A model generated the notes under the pieces. It was not told the origin of the DNA. It worked only from the letters and a program-made list of their open reading frames with translations, and searched no databases. A program made the position numbers and the translations under genes. A stretch of 64,000 bases of DNA from positions 124,001-188,000 of the forward strand of contig NZ_SDWV01000008.1 of NCBI RefSeq assembly GCF_004137345.1. Direction: 5' to 3'. Of this stretch, positions 21,117-29,734 are shown in pieces; the first letter of the stretch is position 1; each line of letters opens with the position of its first letter. The DNA is from Nocardioides zhouii (lineage in GTDB: Bacteria; Actinomycetota; Actinomycetes; Propionibacteriales; Nocardioidaceae).

Positions 21117-24038
21117 GTGACCGTCACTGCGCTTCTCGTCAGTCATGACGGGGCGCGGTGGCTGCCGGCAGTTCTCGCAGGTCTGATCGGGCAGACCCAC
21201 CCGATCGACCGCGTCGTCGTCGTCGACACGACGAGCCGCGACGACAGCGTCGCCGTCGTGCGCGACGCGCTCGCCCCGGCCGGTCCAGACAGTTCCGACG
21301 GGCTCGTCGTCGAGGTCGTGCCCGGTTCGACGAGCTATCCCGCCGCCGTGCGCCGCGGGCTCGAGCTCGCCCCGGCCGTGCCGATCGGGGCGGAGGACGA
21401 GTGGGTCTGGCTGCTGCACGACGACAGCAATCCCGACCCGACCGCGCTCGCCGAGCTCCTCGCGGCCGCCGAGGCCAGCCCCGATGCCGCGATCCTCGGC
21501 CCCAAGCTGCGCGAGTGGCCGTCCCTCCGTCGGCTGCTCGAGGTCGGTCTCACCATCACCGGCACCGGTCGTCGGGAGACCGGGCTGGAGCGCGGTGAGT
21601 ACGACCAGGGCCAGCATGACGAGGTGCGCGAGGTCCTCGCGGTCAACACCGCGGGCATGCTTGTCCGTCGTCGGGTGCTGGAGTCGCTCGGTGGCCTCGA
21701 CGAGGACCTGCCGATCTTCGGCAACGACATCGACTTCGGCTGGCGGGCCGCCCTGGCCGGACACCGGACGTACGTCGTGCCCCAGGCCGTCGTCTTCCAC
21801 GCCGAGGCCGCGCACCGGGGCATCCGGCGGACGCCGCTGACCGGGCGCCACACGCACTACCAGGAGCGTCGGGCCGCGCTGCTCACGTTGCTGGCCAACG
21901 TGTCGGGTCGCAGCTTCCCTTGGCACTTCGTCCGGCTCTTCTTCGGCTCCCTCCTGCGGGTGCTCGGCTTCTTCGCCGTCCGCTCGGTCGGGGAGGCCTT
22001 CGACGAGCTCGCCGCCGTGCTCTCGGTGCACGGCCGGCCCCGCCAGGTGCTGGCCGCCCGCCGCGAGCGCGCGCGCCGCCGCGAGGGCGAGCCCGTGGAC
22101 GTACGCCGCCTGCTCGCGCCGGCCTGGCTGCCCTACCGCCACGGCCTCGACTTCGTCACCGACCTGGCCTCGGCCCTGACCGGGCAGGCCGCCGACGTCG
22201 CCGAGCGCCGCCGGGTCGCCCGGGCCGGCGGAACCGCGCCGACCGCAGCGCAGCAGCAGCGACGGGGCTCGGCGGAGGACGACGAGGAGGCCTACCTCAC
22301 CGACAGCGGGTTCGTGGCGCGCTTCTTCACCAACCCCGTCGCGGTCGTCCTGGTGCTCTTCGGGATCCTCGCCCTGCTGGCCGCACGCGAGGCGTTCGGC
22401 TCGATCGTGGGCGGCGCGCTCTCGCCAGTGCCCTCGGCGGTCGGCGACTGGTGGTCGCTGCACACCGCCACCTCGCTTCCCCTGGGCACCGGCACCGACG
22501 TGCCGGCCCCGGCGTACGTCCTGCCGTTCGCCGTCGCCGCGTGGGTGATGCTCGGCCACACCGGCGCCGTCGTCTCCGCCCTCATGCTGCTGGCCGTGCC
22601 GTTCGCGGCGTGGGGAGCGTGGCGGCTGCTCACGGTGGTCGGCCACCTCGTCGACCCGCGCGGACTGCCCCGCTGGCTGGTCGTGTGGGGAGCGCTCACC
22701 TATGCCCTCGTCCCCGTGACGTCGGGTGCCTGGGCGGAGGGGCGCTTCGGCACCGTCGCGGTCGCGGCGCTGCTCCCGTGGGCGGCCCACGCCGCGCTCG
22801 GCTTCGTCGACCCCGACCGCGACCGGCGCTGGCGCGCCGCCTGGCGCACCGCCCTGCTGCTCGCGCTCGGCGCCGCGTTCGTGCCCGGGCTCTGGCTCTT
22901 CGCCCTGCTCGCCACGGCCGTCGTGCTCGGTGCCGCCGCCGTCATCTCGCCGCGACTGCTGCGCGAGCGTGACAGCTGGGGGCCGCCGGTCGTCGCCGTC
23001 GCCGCCACCCCGCTGCTGCTGGCGCCGTGGCTGGTGCCGCTGCTCACCACCGGCTCGGCGTCGGGACTGCTGCTCGAGGCCGGTCGGCTCACCGTCGACC
23101 AGGTCACCTTCGGCGGCCTGCTGACCGGACGGCTCAACGACATCGGCGCACCCGGGTGGCTCGGCGCGGTGCTCGGCGCACTGGCTCTGGCCGCGCTCGT
23201 CCCCCGACGTACGCGCGTGCCCGTCGTGATCTGCTGGATCGTGGCGCTGGCCGCGGCCGTGGTCTCCGGCGTGCTCTCCCACCTCTCCCTCGACCTGCCC
23301 TCGGTCACCACGCGGCCGAGCCTGGGCCTCTTCGTGGTGATCCTGCAGGGCACGTCGATCGTGGCCGCGGTGCTCGGCGCCGATGCCTACCTCCGGCGTC
23401 TCGACGAGCACCACCCCTGGTGGCAGCGCGGCCTGGCGACCGCCCTGGCCGTCGCCGCCGCCGTGGTGCCGCTCGGTGGACTGGGCTGGTGGCTGACGAC
23501 GCCCAGCAACACCCTCGAGCGCGACGCCGGGAGCGCCGTCCCCGTCTACATGCAGCAGAGCTCGCTCCTCGGCCAGGAGCACGGTGTGCTGGTCGTCGGC
23601 GGGTCCGTCGAGGACGGCATCACCTACCGCATCCGCCGCGACGACGGCACGACGGTGGGCGAGGACGAGGTGCTGACCCTCGCCGACGAGGACACCGCGC
23701 TCACCGACGACGTACGCACGCTGGTGTCGTCGCCGACGCCGGCCGTGGTGGCCGACCTGGGCGCCCGCGGGGTGGAGTACGTCGTCCTCACCGCGCCCGC
23801 CGACGGGCGGATCTCGTCGCTGCTGGACGCCACCGGGGGCCTCGACCAGGCGAGCGCGGAGGACCGGAGCACCCGGGCCTGGCGGGTCGACCGGCCGCTG
23901 GACCCCTCGGCGCTCGGGGGCTCCCGCTCGTGGTGGCGGACCGGACTCCTCGTGCTGCAGGGGCTGGCGATCCTCGCTGCCCTCGTGCTCGCAGCCCCGA
24001 CCGTGCGGCAGCGCAGGCAGGAGCAGGTCGATGACTGA
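21117..24038 (+). CDS. GT2 glycosyltransferase fused to large multi-pass membrane domain
   Basis: A 973-residue protein. Residues 1 to about 260 form a GT-A glycosyltransferase with VTALLVSHDGA, the DDSNPDP acidic motif, GGLDEDLPIFGNDIDFGWR and a conserved AEAAHR. Two helices near 270-300 follow, then a charged linker (about 315-385). The C-terminal part (about 400-970) has roughly ten membrane helices and a final extracytoplasmic segment. It probably decorates a cell-surface glycan or glycolipid; donor and acceptor are unknown. GTG is leaderless-like. The stop overlaps the DUF5719 start by 8 bp, and the pair recurs beside whiB2/cofD in actinobacteria. Confidence 0.87.
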   Translation: MTVTALLVSHDGARWLPAVLAGLIGQTHPIDRVVVVDTTSRDDSVAVVRDALAPAGPDSSDGLVVEVVPGSTSYPAAVRRGLELAPAVPIGAEDEWVWLLHDDSNPDPTALAELLAAAEASPDAAILGPKLREWPSLRRLLEVGLTITGTGRRETGLERGEYDQGQHDEVREVLAVNTAGMLVRRRVLESLGGLDEDLPIFGNDIDFGWRAALAGHRTYVVPQAVVFHAEAAHRGIRRTPLTGRHTHYQERRAALLTLLANVSGRSFPWHFVRLFFGSLLRVLGFFAVRSVGEAFDELAAVLSVHGRPRQVLAARRERARRREGEPVDVRRLLAPAWLPYRHGLDFVTDLASALTGQAADVAERRRVARAGGTAPTAAQQQRRGSAEDDEEAYLTDSGFVARFFTNPVAVVLVLFGILALLAAREAFGSIVGGALSPVPSAVGDWWSLHTATSLPLGTGTDVPAPAYVLPFAVAAWVMLGHTGAVVSALMLLAVPFAAWGAWRLLTVVGHLVDPRGLPRWLVVWGALTYALVPVTSGAWAEGRFGTVAVAALLPWAAHAALGFVDPDRDRRWRAAWRTALLLALGAAFVPGLWLFALLATAVVLGAAAVISPRLLRERDSWGPPVVAVAATPLLLAPWLVPLLTTGSASGLLLEAGRLTVDQVTFGGLLTGRLNDIGAPGWLGAVLGALALAALVPRRTRVPVVICWIVALAAAVVSGVLSHLSLDLPSVTTRPSLGLFVVILQGTSIVAAVLGADAYLRRLDEHHPWWQRGLATALAVAAAVVPLGGLGWWLTTPSNTLERDAGSAVPVYMQQSSLLGQEHGVLVVGGSVEDGITYRIRRDDGTTVGEDEVLTLADEDTALTDDVRTLVSSPTPAVVADLGARGVEYVVLTAPADGRISSLLDATGGLDQASAEDRSTRAWRVDRPLDPSALGGSRSWWRTGLLVLQGLAILAALVLAAPTVRQRRQEQVDD

Positions 24039-25428
24039 GCAAGCACCCCAGGCGGAGTCCGGCGGCCGCCGTCGCGTGGCCGAGGCCGCACGCCGGCGCC
24101 CGTCGCCGCTGACCCTCATCGCCGTCGCGGTCCCGCTGCTCACTGTCGCGGCGCTCGCGATCGTCCGCCCCGCCGAGGTGCCGCCGACGTCCTTCGCGCC
24201 CACGAGCGCGGCGCTCGACCGAGCGACCGCGGTCTGCCCCGCGCGGCTGCCGGGCGCCGACGACGTCCGGCTCGGCAGCACCGGGCTCGGCTCGGGCGAC
24301 CTCGCGCTGCGCGTCGGGCGTACGGACGACACGACCACCCTCGAGGCCGGCACCGGATCCGTCACCGAGCGCGAGTCCGTCGTCGTCGACGGCAGCGCGG
24401 ACCTCGCCGCCGGGCTGGTCGCCACCCGGGCAGGAGCGGGGTCGGCCGTGACCTGCGACCGGCCCGTCCCGGAGCAGTGGTTCACCGGTGTTGGCGCCTC
24501 TGCCGAGCACTCCTCGATCCTCACCCTGGTCAACCCGGACAAGGGCCCAGCGGTCGCCGACGTCATCGTGTGGGACGGCAGCGGCCTGGTGGACGTCCCC
24601 GCCCTGCGCGGCATCCGGGTGCCCGGCAGCGGCTCGACCTCGTTCGACCTCTCCGACGTCGCCCCCAGCCGCGACGCGCTCGCCCTCCACGTGCAGGTGT
24701 CGCGCGGCCGGCTGGCGTCCAGCGTGGTCGACGTCGTCGACCCCGTGGGTCGCGACCGGCCCGTGCGCGAGTGGCTGCCGGCGCAGGCCGCCCCCGCCGA
24801 GACGTCGTACGTCGCCGGGCTGGGGTCCGGCCGCGCCGACCGGACCCTGACGCTCGCGAACCCGGGTGACAGCGAGGTGCGGGTCGCGCTGGAGCTGGTG
24901 AGCGAGGAGAGCGAGTTCGCGCCCGCGGGGCTGGAGGAGATCACCCTCGCGCCGGCCTCGGTCCGCGAGGTCGACCTCAGCGGCGTGCTGCGCGGGCGGA
25001 AGGCCGAGGGCGTCCAGGCGCTGCGGGTCGAGGCCACCGGACCGGTGACCGCCTCTGTGCGGACCCGGATCTCCGACGACCTCGCCCTCGCCGTGGCCGG
25101 CCCGGGCATTGCCGACGAGGCGGCCGTGGCACTCCCGCCCGGGGCCAAGCGCCTCGTCGTCGTCGGCGCCACCGCGCCCGGCGTGCTGACCCTGCAGGCC
25201 TGGGACGAGAACGGCGATGCGGTGGTGCGGGAGCGCCGCGTCGAGATCGACCCGGCCACCGCCGCCCGGATCCGGCTGCCCGACGACGCGGTGCTCGCAC
25301 TCGTGACGCTCGACCGCACCGCGGCCGTGGTCTCGCTCGAGGTCAGTGACCGCGGCCTGTCGGCGCTCCCGCTCTCGCAGCTCGAGACGAGCAGCCAGGT
25401 CGCCGACGTCCGACCGGCCCAGCGCTGA
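24031..25428 (+). CDS. DUF5719 family extracytoplasmic protein
   Basis: A 465-residue protein with a short basic N-terminus, one membrane anchor (about 28-48) and a beta-rich extracytoplasmic part. Repeated beta-sandwich-like units (SSILTLVNPDKGPAVADV, then RTLTLANPGDSEVRVALEL) fit DUF5719. Its start overlaps the upstream glycosyltransferase stop by 8 bp, so it is translationally coupled and likely acts with it at the membrane. No catalytic motif is seen. Confidence 0.82.
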   Translation: MTEQAPQAESGGRRRVAEAARRRPSPLTLIAVAVPLLTVAALAIVRPAEVPPTSFAPTSAALDRATAVCPARLPGADDVRLGSTGLGSGDLALRVGRTDDTTTLEAGTGSVTERESVVVDGSADLAAGLVATRAGAGSAVTCDRPVPEQWFTGVGASAEHSSILTLVNPDKGPAVADVIVWDGSGLVDVPALRGIRVPGSGSTSFDLSDVAPSRDALALHVQVSRGRLASSVVDVVDPVGRDRPVREWLPAQAAPAETSYVAGLGSGRADRTLTLANPGDSEVRVALELVSEESEFAPAGLEEITLAPASVREVDLSGVLRGRKAEGVQALRVEATGPVTASVRTRISDDLALAVAGPGIADEAAVALPPGAKRLVVVGATAPGVLTLQAWDENGDAVVRERRVEIDPATAARIRLPDDAVLALVTLDRTAAVVSLEVSDRGLSALPLSQLETSSQVADVRPAQR

Positions 25429-25434
25429 CCGAGG

Positions 25435-25878
25435 TCAGTCCTGGTCGCCGTACCTCTCGTCGACCTGTCCCGGCGTGAGGTTCAGCAGCTCGGCGAGCTG
25501 CTCGACGACCACGGTGTGCACCATCGCCTCCAGCTCGTCGCGGTTGGTCGCGCGGTGCTCGACGGGTCGCCGGAAGATCACCAGCCGGGTCGGGTCCTGG
25601 CCCTTGCCGCGCACCAGCGACGACAGCGGCACGGTCTCGTCGCCCCAGTCGTCGGGCAGCATCGGCGCGTCCTCGACGGCGTACTCGACGAGTCCGAGGT
25701 GCTGCTGCCACCGCTCGTCGAGGGGCGTGACCACGTCGAGCACGAGCTGGTCGAACTTCTGCCGGGCCGTCCGCAGGGAGGGGGTGCCGGGGTCGGCCGG
25801 GAGGATGCCGGGACCGCGCATGCCGCGACCCCGCCGGTCGCGCGCCCGTCGCCTGACCTCTCCCACACCTTCCTGCAT
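25435..25878 (-). CDS. Zincin-like metallopeptidase-family protein (DUF1025 type), active site degenerate
   Basis: A 147-residue protein of the family seen in M. tuberculosis Rv3259. A basic Arg-rich N-terminus is followed by the conserved domain. The expected HExxH zinc motif sits in the stretch HTVVVEQLAELL, where the His/Glu spacing of a zincin is not preserved. Protease activity is therefore doubtful and a non-catalytic role is possible, as appears general among actinobacterial members. It converges on the DUF5719 gene and is divergent from the DUF3499 gene (49 bp). Confidence 0.78.
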   Translation of the reverse strand: MQEGVGEVRRRARDRRGRGMRGPGILPADPGTPSLRTARQKFDQLVLDVVTPLDERWQQHLGLVEYAVEDAPMLPDDWGDETVPLSSLVRGKGQDPTRLVIFRRPVEHRATNRDELEAMVHTVVVEQLAELLNLTPGQVDERYGDQD

Positions 25879-25914
25879 GCCGCGAGCCTAAGCGCCGTCC
25901 ATGCATGCGGCGGG

Positions 25915-25920
25915 TAGCGT
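25915..25920 (+). promoter_or_regulatory. -10 hexamer TAGCGT, leaderless-type promoter
   Basis: TAGCGT ends 7 nt before the GTG at 25928. Confidence 0.45.
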
Positions 25921-25927
25921 CACCGCC

Positions 25928-26290
25928 GTGAGCCTGAGTCGTCGTTGTTCGCGGACGGCGTGCGGCCGTCCTGCGGCCAACACGCTGACCTATGTCTACG
26001 CCGACCAGACCGCGGTCCTCGGTCCGCTGGCGACGTACGCCGAGCCGCATGCCTACGACCTGTGTGAGCTGCACAGCGAGCGGCTGTCCGCACCGCGCGG
26101 CTGGGAGGTGCTCCGGCTCGCTCCGGACCCGCGGACCCAGGGGCCGACCACCGACGACCTGCTCGCGCTCGCCGACGCGGTGCGCGAGGCCGGCCGGCCC
26201 GCCCCGGCGCCCGTGCCGCTGCACTCGACGGACGACCCGAGCCGCGGCGCCAAGCGCGGTCACCTGCGCGTACTGTCGTCGACCGACTGA
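25928..26290 (+). CDS. DUF3499 family protein
   Basis: A 120-residue actinobacterial protein with a probable zinc-binding knuckle: Cys7 and Cys12 (RRCSRTACGRPA), then Cys46 and His49 (YDLCELHSERL). The rest is helical with a basic C-terminus. GTG 25928 is leaderless-like and gives the typical SRRCSRTAC N-terminus. Its order next to the zincin gene matches Rv3258c-Rv3259 in M. tuberculosis. Function unknown. Confidence 0.85.
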   Translation: MSLSRRCSRTACGRPAANTLTYVYADQTAVLGPLATYAEPHAYDLCELHSERLSAPRGWEVLRLAPDPRTQGPTTDDLLALADAVREAGRPAPAPVPLHSTDDPSRGAKRGHLRVLSSTD

Positions 26291-26292
26291 CC

Positions 26293-26298
26293 TAGACT
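26293..26298 (+). promoter_or_regulatory. -10 hexamer TAGACT, leaderless-type promoter
   Basis: TAGACT ends 7 nt before the GTG at 26306. Confidence 0.45.
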
Positions 26299-26305
26299 CC
26301 GCTGC

Positions 26306-26482
26306 GTGAACATCGACCCCCAGCTGCTGAGCATCATCGTCTGCCCGGCCTGCCACGGTGAGCTCGTGCCCGACGTCGTCGACGGCGCCGACGAGCTCGT
26401 CTGCCAGGGGTGCGGCAACGCCTATCCCGTCCGCGACGACATCCCGGTGCTGCTGGTCGACGAGGCCCGCAAGCCGGCCTGA
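26306..26482 (+). CDS. Trm112 family zinc-ribbon protein
   Basis: A 58-residue protein, NIDPQLLSIIVCPACHGEL at the N-terminus, with four zinc-ribbon cysteines in two CxxC pairs (Cys13/Cys16 and Cys33/Cys36) and the closing YPVRDDIPVLL typical of Trm112/YcaR proteins. Bacterial members are small zinc proteins that can support methyltransferases or other partners. GTG is leaderless-like. It lies 15 bp after the DUF3499 stop and 24 bp before the SIS gene. In M. tuberculosis a phosphomannomutase gene (manB) sits between the DUF3499 and SIS genes; here it is absent. Confidence 0.9.
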   Translation: MNIDPQLLSIIVCPACHGELVPDVVDGADELVCQGCGNAYPVRDDIPVLLVDEARKPA

Positions 26483-26506
26483 GGACTGCTGAGAAGAGGC
26501 CAGCTC

Positions 26507-27538
26507 GTGGCGACGTGGTTCGACGAGGCCCGGCTCGATGACGCCGGGGTGCTGGAGACGGTGGACCTGCGCCTGCGGACGCTCGCGGAGAGCGGTGCGC
26601 GGGTCCGGCGCGAGGCCCACGAGGCCGCAGCAGCGACCGCCGAGCTGATCGCGCAGGGTCGCGACGGCGAGCGTCCGCGTGCCGTGATCGCCGCCGGACC
26701 GGACTCGCGCCTGCTGCGCGCGGTGCTCGAGCCGTGGTGCCCGGTGCCGTTCGTCGCCTGGCCCAACCCCGGCCTGCCCGGCTGGGCCGGCTCGCTCGAC
26801 CTCGTCGTGATGCTGGCGCCGGAGGGCAACGACCACGGCTCCGCGTCAGCGGTCGCCGAGGCCGTACGCCGTGGCTGCCAGGTCGTCGTCGCCTGCCCCG
26901 AGCGGTCGCTGGTCGGCGAGCACGCCGCCGGGCGCCATGTCACGGTGCTGCCGACGGCGACGGGGGACCAGCTCGCGACCGCAGTGGTGATGCTCGACTA
27001 CCTCGCGCACGTGCACCTCGGCCCACGCGCCGACGCCGAGTCGGTGGCCGAGTCGCTCGACGAGGTCGCCACCGACTGCTCACCCCACCGCGACCTCGCG
27101 GTGAACCCGGCCAAGATGCTGGCGATCGCGATGGCCGACACCAACCCGCTGGTGTGGGGAGGTTCGGTGCTCGCCGCCCGCGCCGCCCGCCGGCTGGCGG
27201 AGTCGCTGCGACGTACGAGCGGCCGCTCGGCGATCGCGGGTGACGCCGAGCACCTGCTGCCGGTCATCGAGGCCACCAAGCCCCACGACGTGTTCGCCGA
27301 CCCGTTCGCCGAGGAGCCGGCCGACCTGCGGCCGCTGCTGCTCATCCTCGACGACCGCTCCGACGACCCCGTCGTCCGCGAGCAGACCGGGGAGCTGCGC
27401 GCCGCGGCGGCGCGGCACGGCGTACGCGTCGAGACGCTCGACACCGACGCCGACGCGGAGGTCGCGCGCTACGCGTCGCTGCTGCTGGCCGGCACCTATG
27501 CCGCGGAGTACCTCCGCGTGGGGCTGGTCGAGGACTAG
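26507..27538 (+). CDS. SIS-domain protein (phosphoglucose/phosphomannose isomerase-like)
   Basis: A 343-residue protein resembling M. tuberculosis Rv3256c: two sugar-isomerase-like halves, about 55-170 (VVMLAPEGNDHGSASAVAEAV, GCQVVVACPERS) and about 195-340 (NPLVWGGSVLAARAARRLAESL). The catalytic residues of a true isomerase are not evident, so it may be a sugar-phosphate-binding or isomerase-like protein. GTG follows AAGAGG. Its stop overlaps the convergent acetyltransferase stop by 4 bp. Confidence 0.82.
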   Translation: MATWFDEARLDDAGVLETVDLRLRTLAESGARVRREAHEAAAATAELIAQGRDGERPRAVIAAGPDSRLLRAVLEPWCPVPFVAWPNPGLPGWAGSLDLVVMLAPEGNDHGSASAVAEAVRRGCQVVVACPERSLVGEHAAGRHVTVLPTATGDQLATAVVMLDYLAHVHLGPRADAESVAESLDEVATDCSPHRDLAVNPAKMLAIAMADTNPLVWGGSVLAARAARRLAESLRRTSGRSAIAGDAEHLLPVIEATKPHDVFADPFAEEPADLRPLLLILDDRSDDPVVREQTGELRAAAARHGVRVETLDTDADAEVARYASLLLAGTYAAEYLRVGLVED

Positions 27539-28038
27539 CCGTTCGACAGTGTCATGCCGAACACCAGGGCATCGACGCCGTGGACATACGCCGTGCGCTC
27601 GACCTCCATGCCGAGGGCGCGGGCGACTCCCTGCGAGGGGGTGTTCTCCGGGCGGACGAGGGCGATGAGGTGCTCGACACCGTGCGCCGCGGCGCAGTCG
27701 CGGACCGCGCGGGCCGCCTCGGTGGCGTAGCCGTGCCGGCGCAGGTCCGGCATGACGTGGTAGCCGACCTCGACGTGGGCGGTGCCCTCGACGTCCTGCA
27801 TGGTGAGGCCACAGTCGCCGACGAAGGTGCCGTCGTGGGTCTCGACGACCCAGAGGCCGAAGTCGTGCTCGGCGTAGTTGCGCTGCTGCCACTCGATCCA
27901 GCGGACCGCGTCGTCCCGGTCCCGCGGCGGCCGGTCGACGTGGACCGGGTCCGGGGCCGAGAGCACGGCGGTCATGTCGTCGAGGTCGGCCTCCTCCATG
28001 ATCCGGAAGCGGAGGCGCTCGGTCGGCTCGGGCAGCAC
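27535..28038 (-). CDS. GNAT-family N-acetyltransferase
   Basis: A 167-residue RimJ/RimL-like acetyltransferase: RLRFRIMEEADLDDM at the N-terminus, acetyl-CoA loop RRHGYATEAARAV near residue 100 and a late NTPSQGVARALGME motif. It starts at GTG. It begins the accessory stretch between the SIS gene and ahcY. Substrate unknown. Confidence 0.88.
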   Translation of the reverse strand: MLPEPTERLRFRIMEEADLDDMTAVLSAPDPVHVDRPPRDRDDAVRWIEWQQRNYAEHDFGLWVVETHDGTFVGDCGLTMQDVEGTAHVEVGYHVMPDLRRHGYATEAARAVRDCAAAHGVEHLIALVRPENTPSQGVARALGMEVERTAYVHGVDALVFGMTLSNG

Positions 28039-28042
28039 CGGG

Positions 28043-28417
28043 TCAGGTTAGTGGCCGGGTGCTCTCGGGCGCTGGTTGGTCGACGTCGGCCCACACCTCG
28101 ACGAGCTCGCTGACCAGTCCGTCGCGGACGGCTGCGAAGCTCGCGACGGCGAACCGCAGCTCCTCGCCCGCGTCGCCCTCGCCGATCACCGTCGCCCGCA
28201 GCACGCACCGCTCGCCGTCGGTGACGAGGTCCTCGACGAGCATCCGCTGGAAGCCGGGGTAGTCGGCGTTGAACCGCACCCACGCGTCCTTGTCGAAGAC
28301 CTCGCCGGTGTGCACGAGCCGGCACGTGAAGTCGGCGTGCAGGAGGTCGGGGAGGCCCTGCCAGTCGTGCGCGTCGATCGCGGCGGCGAGGCGAGTGAGG
28401 AGGGCGGCTGCGTCCAT
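28043..28417 (-). CDS. SnoaL-like / NTF2-fold protein
   Basis: A 124-residue cone-shaped alpha+beta-barrel protein: helix LLTRLAAAIDAHDWQGLPDLL, then HADFTCRL and beta strands ending in SELVEVWADVDQ. Such proteins are polyketide-cyclase-like or unassigned small-ligand enzymes. It is 4 bp upstream of, and probably co-transcribed with, the acetyltransferase that ends at 27535. Confidence 0.75.
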   Translation of the reverse strand: MDAAALLTRLAAAIDAHDWQGLPDLLHADFTCRLVHTGEVFDKDAWVRFNADYPGFQRMLVEDLVTDGERCVLRATVIGEGDAGEELRFAVASFAAVRDGLVSELVEVWADVDQPAPESTRPLT

Positions 28418-28456
28418 GAGGTCAGTGTGGCGCGGCGGTCCGACAGCGCCGCCGGC

Positions 28457-28795
28457 TCAGGTCTCCAGGCAGAACTCGTTGCCCTCCGGGTCCGTCATCA
28501 CGATCAGCTCGTCGCCCTGCCGCACCACCCGGGCGCCGAGGGCGACCAGCCGGTCGCGCTCCTCGTCGAGCGGACCCGTCGCCCGGAGGTCGAAGTGCTG
28601 GCGGTTCTTGGCGACCTTGTCCTCGGGCACCTGCTGGAACCAGAGGTTCGGTCCGCCCCACCCCGCGGGCTCGACCCACGCCCGCTCGGGGGTGCTGTCC
28701 TCGTCGACGTTCGACCCGAGCACGGCCGCCCAGAAGGCCGCCATCGCGAGCGGGTCGTGGCAGTCGAAGGTCACGGACTTCACGAAGGAGGGCAT
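28457..28795 (-). CDS. VOC-family (glyoxalase/bleomycin-resistance-like) protein
   Basis: A 112-residue protein of the vicinal-oxygen-chelate fold with strands VKSVTFDCHDPLAMAAFWAAVLG, NLWFQQVPE and the C-terminal MTDPEGNEFCLE that usually supplies a metal-ligand Glu. Only one module is present, so it should dimerise. The ATG overlaps the end of the cis-prenyltransferase-like gene by 16 bp. Substrate unknown. Confidence 0.85.
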   Translation of the reverse strand: MPSFVKSVTFDCHDPLAMAAFWAAVLGSNVDEDSTPERAWVEPAGWGGPNLWFQQVPEDKVAKNRQHFDLRATGPLDEERDRLVALGARVVRQGDELIVMTDPEGNEFCLET

Positions 28796-29304
28796 GCGGC
28801 ACCCCCGGTGCGTACGGCGACCGTCGCGTAGCGCGCCAGCGCCTCGTCGAAGTCGGCCTCGCCGAAGTCGGGCCAGAGCTTCGGGCTCACGTGCACCTCG
28901 GCGGTGGCCACCTGCCACGGGAAGAACCCGGACAGCCGCTGCTCCCCGCTCGTCCGGATGACGAGGTCGATGTCCTTCACCGGGCCGCCGGGCAGGTGGG
29001 CCGTGATGTCGGCGGGCGTGATCCCGCCGGCCGTGTCGACGGCGCCCGCGCGAATCGCGCCCCGGATGCCGGCGACGATGTCCGCGCGACCGTCGTACCC
29101 GATGGCGAGCGTGACGTGCCCGTCGCGACCAGCGGTCCGGGCCTCGCACCAGCCCAGGAGGTCCTCGATGTGGTCGGCGCCCCTGCGGTGCCCCTCGCTC
29201 AGGTTCAAGAACCCGGCGATGCGTGCCCACCGGCGGTTGCCGTCCATCACCACGCCGACGTGTCGCGGGATCGCTGTCTCGCTTCCGGCGTCCACGGTCG
29301 TCAC
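28780..29304 (-). CDS. Shortened cis-prenyltransferase (UppS family) with internal deletion
   Basis: A 174-residue UppS-like protein. The N-terminal catalytic Asp motif VMDGNRRWA and GHRRGADHIEDLLGWC are intact, as are the C-terminal RTSGEQRLSGFFPWQ and KLWPDFGEADFDEAL. Normal enzymes have about 230-250 residues. The missing part lies between GWCEAR and TAGRDGHVTLAIGYDGR: about 70 residues including the S-x-E-N-W/xR catalytic motif and the helix that sets chain length. The flanks align cleanly, so this looks like one in-frame deletion. It may be inactive or have altered function. GTG 29304 is preferred; GTG 29337 is an in-frame alternative. Confidence 0.8.
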   Translation of the reverse strand: MTTVDAGSETAIPRHVGVVMDGNRRWARIAGFLNLSEGHRRGADHIEDLLGWCEARTAGRDGHVTLAIGYDGRADIVAGIRGAIRAGAVDTAGGITPADITAHLPGGPVKDIDLVIRTSGEQRLSGFFPWQVATAEVHVSPKLWPDFGEADFDEALARYATVAVRTGGAACPPS

Positions 29305-29355
29305 GCGGCCATCCTGTCCGAGGTCCGTGCGTGCCACCAGTGCGTACGCCGCCTG

Positions 29356-29577
29356 CTACTCGCCGTTGGCGGTCTCGTCGATCCAGTCGACAGCCTCGTC
29401 GGTCAGTTGGGTCTCACCCTGCTCGGAGTCCCCAGCCCACCAACGAGGGTCTCGCTGTCCCCCAGCGGCAGTCAGGACCTCATGAAGGATGTCGTCGGGC
29501 AGCAGTTCGCCGTTGTGGTCGACGAGCCAGGCCTGGGTCGACGTGGCGAGACGCGGCCAGATCTGAGACATGTCCAT
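29356..29577 (-). CDS. Small hypothetical acidic protein
   Basis: A 73-residue acidic protein (MDMSQIWPRLATS to the end) without recognised domain. AAGGA lies 11 nt upstream of the ATG at 29577. Composition and codon use look like neighbouring genes, so it is probably real. Function unknown. Confidence 0.5.
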   Translation of the reverse strand: MDMSQIWPRLATSTQAWLVDHNGELLPDDILHEVLTAAGGQRDPRWWAGDSEQGETQLTDEAVDWIDETANGE

Positions 29578-29734
29578 GGCGTGGATGGTTCCTTTGCATG
29601 CCGGAGCACGCAATAGCTCTGTGGTGGGCAGATCGGACGACCAAGGATTCATTCGGGATGTCACGCTCGCACCGCGACGCCTGGACACCACTTCGGCCCC
29701 GCCGGATGGTGCTGCGGCGGGGTGTGGGGCGGGG

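Noticed and set aside
20403..25319. A 1638-codon open frame on the - strand
   Set aside because: It runs antisense to whiB2, the large glycosyltransferase and DUF5719 and shows only low-complexity Arg/Ala/Gly/Ser-rich sequence. It is a shadow of GC-rich coding DNA.
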